Source of the DNA: JABDQA01 sp963824415
GTDB taxonomy: Bacteria; Desulfobacterota; Desulfobulbia; Desulfobulbales; Desulfocapsaceae
DNA: 64,000 nucleotides
Assembly: GCA_963824415.1 (NCBI GenBank)
Contig: CAWGPM010000005.1
Coordinates: forward strand, 1-64,000
Direction: 5' to 3'
Position 1 is the stretch's first letter. The number at the start of each line of letters is the position of its first letter. The position numbers and the translations under genes are program-made. Of this stretch, positions 35,012-43,769 are shown piece after piece. The notes beneath the pieces were generated by a model. It ran no database searches. It had not been told where the DNA came from and saw nothing but the letters and a program-made list of their open reading frames with translations.

Positions 35012-36808
35012 TCAATATTTTCTTTCAATAAAGTCGAATTTATCACGGTGTTCACCCCCAGCCTCGAAGATGCTCATATCAATCTCGCGACTGGCGATAT
35101 GAAAGGCCCCGGCGTCGTCTTTATTGACCAGGGTGTGATGGTTATATTCGTCGCGGCGGTCAGGAAAATCATCTCTGAAATGGGCACCCCTGGATTCCTT
35201 GCGGTAGCTGGCCGCAGTGCAGATCGACATGGCCACCATATGCAGGTTGTCCAGTTCCCAGCGCTGCACAAGTTCCTGATTCATACGTAGCTCTTTCTGG
35301 GAGATGGTGACCTGCTGTGCCCGCTGGCCGAGGTCTTCAAGCGCGGTCATTGCAGCGCCGATGGACTGTTCGGTTCTAAATACGCTTACCTTGTCGGTCA
35401 TCTCAGTGCGTAAGCTGTTCCTAATTCTGCCGACACTCTCACTGCCAATGCTGTCGAGATAGCCTGCAAACTGTTGCTGATAAAAAACCGGCTGACACGA
35501 CTGCGGCTGCCCGGGCTGCTGCTCGAGATGGCGCACCACCCTCTCCCCGACCAGCTTGCCCATGGTTATCAATTCGAGTATCGAGTTGGTCCCCAAACGG
35601 TTGAAACCGTGAAAACTTGCTGCCGCACATTCTCCGATCGCATAGAGTCCGGCAATGGTCCTCCGCTTTACATTTTCCACTTCGCCATAGGCGTTGGTCG
35701 CGATACCGCCCATGTGATAGTGGTTGCTCGGCCGCACCGGGCACAGATCAACTCTGGTGTCGAGATTCACATATCTCTTGAAAAAACTCGACACTTCCGG
35801 GATCTGTTTTTCGTGCACCTCGGCCGGCAGATGGCGCAGGTCTATCCAGACATGGGCAATGTTGTGATCGGGATTGATGATGCCGCGATTTTCCCTGATT
35901 TCCGATTCGATGGCCCGGGCCACCAGATCGCGCGGGGCAAGTTCCTTCATTTTTGGCGCATAGTTGACCATAAACGGTTCGAGATCCTTATTTCTCAGGA
36001 TCCCGCCAACCGAGCGCAGCGTTTCACTGGCCAGGATGCCGGGGCCGACAATCCCGGTGGGATGAAATTGGACGGCTTCAGGGTCCATCACCGGCAGCCC
36101 GCTGCGCAAGACCAGGGCCATGCCGTCTCCGCTGTTCTGCCGGCAGTTGGTGGTTACCCGGAAGACCTGGCCGCTGCCCCCGGTGGCCAGTACGGTCGCT
36201 TTGGCCAGGATCCTGGTAAAAACGCCTTCCTTCTGCCTGAAAACAACCGCACCGCAACACTGCTCAGCCTCGATCAGAAGCTCGACGGCAAGTGACTGGT
36301 TGAAGAAGGTAATTCCCTTTTTCAGGGTTTCTCCCCAGCTCGTATCCATAATGCCTTTGCCGGTCCGGTCTGCCTCGAACACTGCCCGGAAAACCGAGGC
36401 CTCGCCAAAATTCCTGGTGTGGCCGCCAAACGTTCGCTTGCTGAGTCTGCCGTCCCGGTTTCTGGAAAAGTGCATGCCGCGGTTTTCCAGCCAGAGTATC
36501 TGCTCCCAGGCCGACTCGCAGATGATTTTAACCACATTCTGGTCAGCCGTACAGTCCGAGCCTTTCCAGGTATCGAACATATGAAACAGGGTTGAATCCA
36601 GCGGATCTTTCGGGTCGACAGCCGCCAACCCACCTTGGGCTGTGGAGGTGTGCGATTTCTGCGGATGCGTCACCTTGGTCACCGCGATGACCTGGGCCTC
36701 GGGCTTCTGCTCGAAAATTTCTGCGGCGCAGCGCAGAGCAGCTCCTCCGGCCCCAATGATCAGAACATCGCAGGATATGGTTGTGTCGATATCGAGGTTG
36801 CTTTTCAT
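35012..36808 (-). CDS. Flavoprotein subunit of a second succinate dehydrogenase/fumarate reductase-like complex
   Basis: A 598-residue SdhA/FrdA/AspB superfamily flavoprotein. It has the FAD motif VLIIGAGGAALRCAAEI near 15, covalent-FAD His53 in KSHTSTAQGGLAAVDP, QFHPTGIVGPGIL near 245, the catalytic-region arginine in LAPRDLVARAIESEI, and HYHMGGIATN near 367. Length and motifs match genuine Sdh/Frd catalytic subunits more than aspartate oxidase. The gene follows the cytochrome b gene by 6 bases and precedes the iron-sulfur gene by 57. With the GntR regulator and MmgE/PrpD gene around it, this looks like an inducible carboxylic-acid oxidation or reduction module rather than the housekeeping complex. 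Confidence 0.88.
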   Translation of the reverse strand: MKSNLDIDTTISCDVLIIGAGGAALRCAAEIFEQKPEAQVIAVTKVTHPQKSHTSTAQGGLAAVDPKDPLDSTLFHMFDTWKGSDCTADQNVVKIICESAWEQILWLENRGMHFSRNRDGRLSKRTFGGHTRNFGEASVFRAVFEADRTGKGIMDTSWGETLKKGITFFNQSLAVELLIEAEQCCGAVVFRQKEGVFTRILAKATVLATGGSGQVFRVTTNCRQNSGDGMALVLRSGLPVMDPEAVQFHPTGIVGPGILASETLRSVGGILRNKDLEPFMVNYAPKMKELAPRDLVARAIESEIRENRGIINPDHNIAHVWIDLRHLPAEVHEKQIPEVSSFFKRYVNLDTRVDLCPVRPSNHYHMGGIATNAYGEVENVKRRTIAGLYAIGECAAASFHGFNRLGTNSILELITMGKLVGERVVRHLEQQPGQPQSCQPVFYQQQFAGYLDSIGSESVGRIRNSLRTEMTDKVSVFRTEQSIGAAMTALEDLGQRAQQVTISQKELRMNQELVQRWELDNLHMVAMSICTAASYRKESRGAHFRDDFPDRRDEYNHHTLVNKDDAGAFHIASREIDMSIFEAGGEHRDKFDFIERKY

Positions 36809-36814
36809 AATAAA

Positions 36815-37609
36815 TTAGATGGACATGATAAGGATGAATCCCTGCAGCCAGAATACCAGCAGAATCAGTAGTGCTGCCCAGGTAAACAACAGCCGGTTGC
36901 GCCTGGTCGGGATATAATCTCCGGCTATAGTCATCAGACCGTAGCCGCCATGGAACAAAACCCCGCTGAGCAGAACTGCGTCGATGAACTTGATCAGCGG
37001 CTGGGCCATACGTTCAGAGATCATCAGTACATCGCGGCCGACTTCAGGGTTAAGGTGCATGAACAGCATATGAGCAGGAACCAGAACGAAGAGCAGCGTT
37101 CCGCTGATGCGCTGCAGTTTCCAACCCAATGATGTGGCGCTCCTGCGCAACCTGGCAATCATCATGGCACTGACCGCCAACCCTGCAATCATCGTACAGA
37201 GCCAGAAAAAGTGAGGCGTTACGCGTTGGTTGCCGAGCACCATAAAATAGCCAAGCAGTAGCATGTAACCGGCGGTAAGTGACACCACCCAGCGCAGCAG
37301 AAGGTTGTCCCATTTGGTTGAATAGATCTCATAGATACAGATGCGGCCGCCGTTGAGCGCATGAAAAATGACCGGCAGAGCCAGCAGCCATTCAAGAAAC
37401 ATGGGCAGCGCACCGCTGAACATCTGGGCTTTACGATTGAATATTTCAGGATTGCTCAGACTGGCCAGGGTGTTGATATGAATCAGGGCATAGAGAACCA
37501 GCAGCACGCCGGCAATGCGGTGAACCCATGAAATCGGGTATGGAAAACCTTTTGCCCTGATAACCGAGCGTACAAACTCGAAGCCGCTATAAAGCTTGAC
37601 CTGCTGCAT
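36815..37609 (-). CDS. Membrane cytochrome b subunit of the second Sdh/Frd-like complex
   Basis: A 264-residue membrane protein from the ATG at 37609; the frame is open to 37744 but that extension runs into the upstream regulator gene. It seems built from two SdhC/SdhD-like units: ISWVHRIAGVLLVLYALIHI ... FHALNGGRICIYEI, then LQRISGTLLFVLVPAHMLFMHL ... FHGGYGLMTIAGDYI. Each has a helix with HR or QR before a small-residue patch, then a histidine suited to heme b or quinone binding. About seven helices in all. It should anchor the complex and exchange electrons with menaquinone. Confidence 0.75.
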   Translation of the reverse strand: MQQVKLYSGFEFVRSVIRAKGFPYPISWVHRIAGVLLVLYALIHINTLASLSNPEIFNRKAQMFSGALPMFLEWLLALPVIFHALNGGRICIYEIYSTKWDNLLLRWVVSLTAGYMLLLGYFMVLGNQRVTPHFFWLCTMIAGLAVSAMMIARLRRSATSLGWKLQRISGTLLFVLVPAHMLFMHLNPEVGRDVLMISERMAQPLIKFIDAVLLSGVLFHGGYGLMTIAGDYIPTRRNRLLFTWAALLILLVFWLQGFILIMSI

Positions 37610-37667
37610 ATGTTTCACCCGAGAGTTCCATACTGACAATTTTTTATTGGTAATGGCTTTTGGCTGC

Positions 37668-38363
37668 TTACGATTCGAATTTTTCCAGATAGGCCAGAAA
37701 AATCTCGAGCGCAACCTTGATATGGTCTTCCACCAGGCGGCCAAGAATTTCCGGATCGGTTTTCGAGTCTTTAAAGCAGCGTAGAATTTTCTGGTGCACC
37801 CGAAAAGAGCGTTTAAGCCCTTCCTGATAATATCTGAATGAAAATCGATGCCACAGGCTCTGCATACGCAGCACCTTCAGGGTCTCGATCAACAGATCGT
37901 TGCCGGTGGCCTCGATGAAGATTTCATGAAAGCGAATGTGGTGAATGTAAAACAGGCTGGTATCCGAAGAATCCACAGCTCGCTTCATACCATCGAGTTC
38001 TTGTTCCATCTGTTTGAGACCGGTACCTGAAATCGAGCCATAGGCAAGCCGGGCTGCCAGGCCTTCCAGGGCTGCCCTGACGGGAAAATGTTCTTCGATA
38101 TCCTTTCTGCTGATACGACGAACAAAGGCTCCTTTGCGCGGCACAATGGTAACCAGACCCCTTTTTTCCAATTCGCGGAAGGCCTCTCTGAGCGGTGACC
38201 TGCTCACTTCGAAGCGGGCCTGCAGGTCCTGCTCGACTAGCTGCTCACCGCCTTTGTAGGCGCCTTCGAGAATTTCAGTAGTCAGGGCCTCGGCAACCTG
38301 AGCGCCCAACCCCATGGGTTTGATTGGTTTCACCGACACCTGTTGGTTGACCTGGAGGATCAT
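37668..38363 (-). CDS. GntR family regulator, FadR/FCD subfamily
   Basis: A 231-residue regulator. The N-terminal winged helix-turn-helix (about 15-85) shows GAQVAEALTTEILEG, LQARFEVSRSPLREAFRELEKRGLV and VPRKGAFVRR. The C-terminal all-helical FCD ligand domain has the metal-binding pattern with histidines in HIRFHEIFIEATGN and near HQKILRC. FCD proteins bind small carboxylates and release DNA on ligand binding. Being the first gene before the second Sdh/Frd-like operon on the same strand, it probably controls that operon and itself. An AGGGAACA ribosome binding site precedes the ATG. Confidence 0.88.
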   Translation of the reverse strand: MILQVNQQVSVKPIKPMGLGAQVAEALTTEILEGAYKGGEQLVEQDLQARFEVSRSPLREAFRELEKRGLVTIVPRKGAFVRRISRKDIEEHFPVRAALEGLAARLAYGSISGTGLKQMEQELDGMKRAVDSSDTSLFYIHHIRFHEIFIEATGNDLLIETLKVLRMQSLWHRFSFRYYQEGLKRSFRVHQKILRCFKDSKTDPEILGRLVEDHIKVALEIFLAYLEKFES

Positions 38364-38371
38364 TGTTCCCT

Positions 38372-38467
38372 AGTCTGATAGACTGCCAGATTTTGTTGTA
38401 CTACAAGCACGTCGCCGGAAATACAGGAACGCATCACAAAAGGTCGATCTTACAATTGTCGACAATT
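38372..38467 (-). promoter_or_regulatory. Palindromes upstream of the GntR gene (candidate operators)
   Basis: Three inverted repeats lie within 105 bases upstream of the regulator start: AGTCTGATAGACT (38372-38384), the imperfect TTGTTGTACTACAA (38393-38406), and the perfect 14-mer AATTGTCGACAATT (38454-38467). The TTGT-N2-ACAA core of the last fits the kind of short palindrome bound by FadR/FCD regulators. Which one is used cannot be told. Confidence 0.4.
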
Positions 38468-38580
38468 TATCCCGGAACTGATTTTCTGTCAATGATCCAG
38501 GGGTACCGATTTAATTGAGCCTAATAAGCTCAATAGTTCACGATCGGAGACGGCCTGCTGGCCAAGAAGACTCAGGAAGG

Positions 38581-39237
38581 CTAAATCCCCAGGTCCTGGT
38601 TGACCAGGATGATTTTGACTCGGTTTTTCGGAAACGATTTTTCGGTGATCGTCCAGGTGTTGCAGATCCGGTCAGGACTGCTGCAATCCATGCAAAAGGA
38701 GGTTTTTATGCAGGGCGTCTTCCAGCCTTCATGGCGGATCGCATTAAGCGGCGCCGCATAATTCTTAATGCGCTGCATGGCCGCCTCAAGATCGGGGACG
38801 ATCTTATTTCGGCCAATCACCAGCACCACGTGACGCGGGCCGAAGGTGATGCCCCCTACCCGATTGCCGACCATATCGAGGTTTACCAGCAGCCCGTCCT
38901 CGGTCACTGCATTAGATCCTGTTAAAAAGAGATCCACCAGCAGCGCCTGGCGCCGCCTTTCGATAAGTTCTTCCCGCACTACCCCGCGGTCGAAGGTTTC
39001 GATGAATTCGATCTTTGAATCGTGTATCAATATATCCAGTATCCCGGTGGCGCGCAGACTCAGCGAATCCCCCCAGGAAGCACTATTCACTTCGATCTTT
39101 GCAAAAATTTCGTCTTTGAAAATCCGGGCTGCCTGAAAGGGGTCGGCAGCGCAATACACCTCGAAATTGTTTTTTTTCAGTGATTCGGCGCACTGATCCA
39201 GTCGCAACTGCCAGAAGGTGTCGCTGTATACAGACAT
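38581..39237 (-). CDS. LUD domain protein (LutC/YkgG-like)
   Basis: A 218-residue protein of the LUD (lactate utilisation, former DUF162) family. Typical pieces are ASWGDSLSLRATGI near 54, the DLFLTGSNAVTEDGLLVNLDMVGNRVGGITFGP stretch near 101 (recognised by GSNAVTxDG and GNRV), and LVIGRNKIV near 138. A late pair of cysteines occurs in CIKTSFCMDCSSPDRIC near 176, which resembles metal-binding patterns seen in stand-alone LUD proteins. LutC-type proteins belong to lactate dehydrogenase complexes; stand-alone members such as this have no proven role. AGGAGCG precedes the ATG. A 217-base gap separates it from the GntR gene. Confidence 0.8.
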   Translation of the reverse strand: MSVYSDTFWQLRLDQCAESLKKNNFEVYCAADPFQAARIFKDEIFAKIEVNSASWGDSLSLRATGILDILIHDSKIEFIETFDRGVVREELIERRRQALLVDLFLTGSNAVTEDGLLVNLDMVGNRVGGITFGPRHVVLVIGRNKIVPDLEAAMQRIKNYAAPLNAIRHEGWKTPCIKTSFCMDCSSPDRICNTWTITEKSFPKNRVKIILVNQDLGI

Positions 39238-39503
39238 AATCGCTCCTGCTCAAATTTTTTTCTCTAGATGGATATTTCAGCCTGCTGGTAGATGACGCTC
39301 TCGGCTGCAAATTAGCTCAAAACTGCCAACCGCACAACGGTATTTAGCCTCTCACCCCATCCAGGTACGATAGCGCATTTAGCCAATGCTCCAACGCATC
39401 TTCTTGATAAACGGACAACGATCAACTATTGTTGAATTTCAAAGGGTTCATCGATATTCTTGGATTGAGAACCCGACATTTTTCACCCCACGGTTTACAA
39501 CCA

Positions 39504-39980
39504 ATGGCCAGAACAAAGCAGACAGGCTGGTTTGGTACATCTTTCAACCTGAAAAGTATGTTCGTTCAGGTAGTGCTCTTCATAGGGGCCGCAGCCGCAC
39601 TTGCCTTGTTCTATCTGTCATATCGTCACGGAGATTTTACCAAAGCCCTCATTGTAACCGGGATGATTCTAACCATGCCTTGGCTGTTCATCTCGCTGCT
39701 GCCTGCCCTGCTCGTACTGGACGACAAGGAACTGCGCCGGGAGATTATCGGCAGTCAGCTGTTAATGATCGGCAGCGTGCTTCTCCTGCTCTTCGGATTG
39801 GCGGTCTATATCGATTTTCATGGGACAATAATCGACAATATAAGACAATCACTGCTGGTATCGGTATCTTTCATTTCCAAATATTTCCAGATATTCACCA
39901 GCTGGCTTGAGCAGACTGTCCAGTTCATCACGGCGTTCATCAGCCAGACAATTATCCCGTTTTTTTCCCAGTGGTTCTGA
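39504..39980 (+). CDS. Hypothetical membrane protein
   Basis: A protein of about 158 residues that I do not recognise. It has three clear hydrophobic segments (about residues 20-40, 47-67 and 80-100 from the ATG at 39504), a charged break DDKELRREIIG, and a fourth amphipathic stretch near the C-terminus. The frame is open further upstream to a TTG at 39429 with no ribosome binding site at either start, so the N-terminus is uncertain. Hydrophobic pattern and sustained open frame support a real gene. Its neighbour downstream is an FmdE-like protein 160 bases away. Confidence 0.55.
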   Translation: MARTKQTGWFGTSFNLKSMFVQVVLFIGAAAALALFYLSYRHGDFTKALIVTGMILTMPWLFISLLPALLVLDDKELRREIIGSQLLMIGSVLLLLFGLAVYIDFHGTIIDNIRQSLLVSVSFISKYFQIFTSWLEQTVQFITAFISQTIIPFFSQWF

Positions 39981-40140
39981 AAATATCTGCTGCCTGATTA
40001 ATGTCGCTTGCCCCCTGAGTACCTGAAATCTTTTTTGTCCATCCTGAATTATAGTTTGTCCGATTTCAATCTGGTATCATGGAAATGCACGATGGGCAGT
40101 TGTATATCAGCTTTATTAATTTCAAGCCATTGCAAAAATC

Positions 40141-40746
40141 ATGTACATTCCTGACGCCGTTACCAAACAAGACGACTACCAGCACTGTGTCTCTTTTCAT
40201 GGCCACACCTGCATGGGAGTTACCATCGGCTATCTTGCCGCCAAACTCGGCCTCGAGCTTTTAGAGATAGAGCGGGCCGTTGATGAAGAACTGGTGGCGA
40301 TCGTTGAAAATGATGCCTGCTGCTGCGATGCCATCCAGGTGCTGACCGGCTGCACCTTCGGCAAAGGCAATTTTTTCTTCAAGGACCATGGTAAAATGGC
40401 CTTCAGCTTCGGCAGCCGCGAGACGAACAAAGCGTTTCGTCTGGTGCTTAAACCCGACGTGCTGACGCCTCCTGAAGAGGAGCAAAACCTCCTGGAGAAG
40501 ATCCGTGCCGGGCAGGCCTCAACTGCTGAAATCAAACAGTACGAGCAGGATTCTCACACCAGGATTGATGAACTGTTCCAAAAAGGGCCGGGGGCGTTCT
40601 TTGAGATCACCGAGTCAGATCTGCGTTTGCCTCCCAAAGCATCCATACGTTCTTCCTTGCCTTGTGATTCATGCGGTGAGATGGTCATGCAGACCAGACT
40701 GCATCGGGACGGCGACCGGCAGCTCTGCAAGAGTTGTCTGGAGTAG
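40141..40746 (+). CDS. FmdE family protein with C-terminal zinc ribbon
   Basis: A 201-residue member of the FmdE family, named after a gene in methanogen molybdenum formylmethanofuran dehydrogenase operons. The HCVSFHGHTCMGVTIGYLAAK motif near 15 (recognised by HGHxCxG) and VENDACCCDAIQVLTGCTFGKGN near 55 supply the conserved cysteines and histidines. The C-terminus is a zinc ribbon, CDSCGEM with LCKSCLE. Sulfate reducers often have FmdE-like proteins, sometimes beside molybdenum or tungsten enzymes; no such enzyme is in this window, so its role is open. Confidence 0.82.
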   Translation: MYIPDAVTKQDDYQHCVSFHGHTCMGVTIGYLAAKLGLELLEIERAVDEELVAIVENDACCCDAIQVLTGCTFGKGNFFFKDHGKMAFSFGSRETNKAFRLVLKPDVLTPPEEEQNLLEKIRAGQASTAEIKQYEQDSHTRIDELFQKGPGAFFEITESDLRLPPKASIRSSLPCDSCGEMVMQTRLHRDGDRQLCKSCLE

Positions 40747-41122
40747 CAGAAACAACTATTTCTAAAAGAGTCCAGACACGCTCCTCAAGAGAAGATCTGT
40801 TCTCACCGCTGTCGTTAAACGGTACTTTCCCTTTAATTTGACACCTACAATTTACACATCCTCAATTAATGTTTTATCATTTATTATCAGGTACCTGCAA
40901 AAACAAAGGTAAAATGTAAATTGCATTAACCTGGAAATCACCATTTCTGATCACCGCAGTTTTGGGGGTATGCATGCTTTCAACAGAAGGGATAAATATG
41001 CCAAAACAAAAACCCGATTTTGAAATTTGATTTCAAAATCGGGTTTCTGCCCACTCAGTGAGGTGTCCCCGCCGGTCTCGCAGAGGCTGGATGCTCAAAA
41101 ACTGCGAGCCTGCAGCGGGTGT
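40747..41122. other. Intergenic region, no gene seen
   Basis: A 376-base stretch between two convergent genes. Apart from the terminator hairpin at 41002-41046 I see only AT-rich DNA and no credible coding frame. Confidence 0.6.
41002..41046 (-). terminator. Long-stem terminator of the cis/trans isomerase gene
   Basis: A perfect 17-bp inverted repeat (AAACCCGATTTTGAAAT at 41010-41026, mirrored at 41030-41046) with a 3-base loop. On the minus strand it runs into TTTTTGTTTTGG, so it terminates the isomerase gene that ends at 41123. Confidence 0.8.
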
Positions 41123-43498
41123 CTATTGTTTCACATCGTCGAAGGCTAGATGGAAATACCGGTTCAGATCGACTATCCCGGCTTCGCCTCCATAGTAGGC
41201 ATTGAATTCTTTTTGAAACCAGTCATACACCTCCCAGAAATTATCCGCCGCTCTGTTCACACCATATTTGTTGAGCCGTGCAACATACTTCTCGCTATTA
41301 TCATAATTGTCGAGAATTTCGAAAAAATCAGGAAGGTCCTTGGCTTCGACAATGAAAAAATAATTGGGATAGGCACTTACAAACCCATTGAGGAAATCGG
41401 CCCGGTCTTTATTTGGATCAAGAGCTCTTGACTCCAGGAAAAGATATCTGACGTTGTCGTGCCAGCGGTCGACGATCACTGAAATGACTTCGTCTTCCCG
41501 GCCGGGAATATTGGTAATTCGTACCCAGCCAACATTGGAATTATGATTGGCAACATGGCTGAAGAAGGAGACGCCGGGGGCTGAAACAGCCACAAAACCC
41601 TGCATGATATCCTCAACGTTCGTAAATTTTTCAGGAAGAGCGGGATATGACTCCCCGGCAGGCAAGTAGTTCTGGTCGAACTCAATACCAGGGGTAATAA
41701 TCTGGTTTTCCACCACATCTTCGATCAATTCCCTCCTAGGCTCATCTGTTGTAAATGTCATTTTTGCAGGTATCTGAGCCGGCGTGTAATGAAGTTTATT
41801 CTGCTTGATCCCTATGTACCAGGAGTAAAACATCTCTTCTCTCATTTCTGCCGGCATAAAATCAAGAAAATAGCTTTCTCCTTCGATACGCAGAGCGTCC
41901 ATATAGAACCTGGTGGCCAGTTGATGTCCTGCCGTGCCATACACATCGAAGCCTGCCACCAGAGAGTAGTATATACGCTCCAGCAACGGATAATCGACCA
42001 CCCACATTGTTTTCGGCAAACCGCCCAGCACACCCCGGTGCACCGAGGCGTTGTCAAAATGCCGATATACGGTGAGGACCGGGTCATCATCGGGCTTGTT
42101 GCCTTTCCATATAATGCTCGTATCAAGACCATCGGGATAATGGATTCCGTAGAACTGCTGACGGGTCTTGTAGTAATCGACCGCCCAGGCATAGTGGGGA
42201 TTATCAAGGATCGATTTTTCCAGGGAATAGTCGCTGCCGCTTTCGCTAGGCAGGCGCAGCTTTTCGTAGTTGTATTTAAGAAAACCCGGGTATTTGATGG
42301 CCAAGTCGTAGTCCGGATCAATAAACATGATCCAGAAATGATCGTCGATCACATTCAGGGCGACCTGGCCCTTGCAGACCGGCCCCCTGATAAATGTCAT
42401 GATGGTATAATGCACATTGTCAAGCAGCCACTGGTAACGCGAGCGGGCAGGTATCTGCTCGAAAGCCTCAAAAGGGTTGGCACTGAGCTTTGCATCGTAG
42501 CCGATCTGGTGCGGAGGCTGGACCCATTCAGGAGAGATAAAGAGCTCATGCACCCGCTGGTAGTGGTCTTCCCCCATGGGAAAAACCATGTGCGTCTTGT
42601 AGACGATGGTTGAGTAGATCTTCCTGAAACGATAGTAGACCGTTTGGGTTTCGGGATCGTCATAAGGCCTGACTGTTGCCACAATGTCGATAGCTTCGCC
42701 TGGCGGCGTCTTTGAGCGTACCAGCTCGTAGAACGAATCGGAGCCGGTCTCAAGACTCAGGTGGGCAAGAAACAGGTGCTCATAGAGGTAACGGGCGGTC
42801 ATCTGATGCTTGGGATCGGGCTGATTCAAAAAGAGCTCCCACTTCTCTACCATCTTCTGATCTGCCTCCGGCACTGCTTTAAGAGTCTGCTGCTCCTCGG
42901 CAGAAGGACCCTTTGTGCCCTGGCTGAGCCAACCGGCAATGGTGTTGAACTCTTCGTTGGTCAGGGGCGGAAAGCCAAACGGCATGCCGTTGTTCGGGTG
43001 CTTTTTAAGATATTTTTTCAGCTCATCGGTATCTTTGGCACAGGTAAGATCGCTGGCTTCGGGGTAGTATTCGCCAACGACGTCGGGTGACAGCCGCTTA
43101 TGATCAAGCAGCATATACATGATGGAATCCGAATAATCCTGGTTTTCCTCAGCAGTGACACTGGTAAAGCCCTTCTGACGCCACTCACTGGTGGAGTGGG
43201 CGTCGACCAGTAGACGGCTTGGATCCATGGTCTTCAAGCGACCGGCGTTATAGACCATTTCCTTACTGGCGCCACGGTCCAGTCCATCCCAGGAACTTAA
43301 TTTCAACTGGCAGGGAGAGTTATAGCAGGAGTGGCACACCACGCAGCGCTTGACCAGAATCGGTTCCACATCGGTGAGGTAATTCAGCTCTCTGGTCGGC
43401 GAAACGAACAGGTAGGCCGGGTTCTGGGGGGGCGGCGGTGATGCACAACTGGCCAACATCAGCAATAACATGGTAACGACAGGCAGCAGTATTCGCAT
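41123..43498 (-). CDS. cti: Fatty acid cis/trans isomerase (periplasmic, heme-binding)
   Basis: A 791-residue Cti-family protein. Cti converts cis-unsaturated phospholipid acyl chains to trans in place, rigidifying the membrane under solvent, heat or other stress. The N-terminus is a lipoprotein-type signal (LLLMLASC, Cys18), and a cytochrome c heme site CVVCH is at 52-56, as known for Pseudomonas Cti. GMPFGFPPLTNEEF near 172 and the later EAKDLPDFFEIL and YFHLAFDDV ends fit the family. The start ATG 43498 has an AAGGAG ribosome binding site 7 bases upstream, better than the longer start at 43522. Its neighbours are also envelope and lipid genes. Confidence 0.9.
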   Translation of the reverse strand: MRILLPVVTMLLLMLASCASPPPPQNPAYLFVSPTRELNYLTDVEPILVKRCVVCHSCYNSPCQLKLSSWDGLDRGASKEMVYNAGRLKTMDPSRLLVDAHSTSEWRQKGFTSVTAEENQDYSDSIMYMLLDHKRLSPDVVGEYYPEASDLTCAKDTDELKKYLKKHPNNGMPFGFPPLTNEEFNTIAGWLSQGTKGPSAEEQQTLKAVPEADQKMVEKWELFLNQPDPKHQMTARYLYEHLFLAHLSLETGSDSFYELVRSKTPPGEAIDIVATVRPYDDPETQTVYYRFRKIYSTIVYKTHMVFPMGEDHYQRVHELFISPEWVQPPHQIGYDAKLSANPFEAFEQIPARSRYQWLLDNVHYTIMTFIRGPVCKGQVALNVIDDHFWIMFIDPDYDLAIKYPGFLKYNYEKLRLPSESGSDYSLEKSILDNPHYAWAVDYYKTRQQFYGIHYPDGLDTSIIWKGNKPDDDPVLTVYRHFDNASVHRGVLGGLPKTMWVVDYPLLERIYYSLVAGFDVYGTAGHQLATRFYMDALRIEGESYFLDFMPAEMREEMFYSWYIGIKQNKLHYTPAQIPAKMTFTTDEPRRELIEDVVENQIITPGIEFDQNYLPAGESYPALPEKFTNVEDIMQGFVAVSAPGVSFFSHVANHNSNVGWVRITNIPGREDEVISVIVDRWHDNVRYLFLESRALDPNKDRADFLNGFVSAYPNYFFIVEAKDLPDFFEILDNYDNSEKYVARLNKYGVNRAADNFWEVYDWFQKEFNAYYGGEAGIVDLNRYFHLAFDDVKQ

Positions 43499-43769
43499 CT
43501 TCTCTCCTTGTGCATTAAGCAAAATTATAGCGGACTACCTCGGTTTCTTAGTATTCAGCGCACGTTAGCCATACCAAAATATTAGAAAACCGGTAGCATT
43601 TCAATACGCCTCAAGGGCACGCAGGAAGGACTTTAAGCCAGTGCGGTCGCGGTCCTGACAAATACTGAGCGGTCCCAACCCAGAGCCAGGCAAGAGCGAG
43701 ACACAGGAAAAACAGTAGTTTAAAAATCAGTTTGAAAATAGTGAAATCTGGCAGCCATAAATCACCCTG

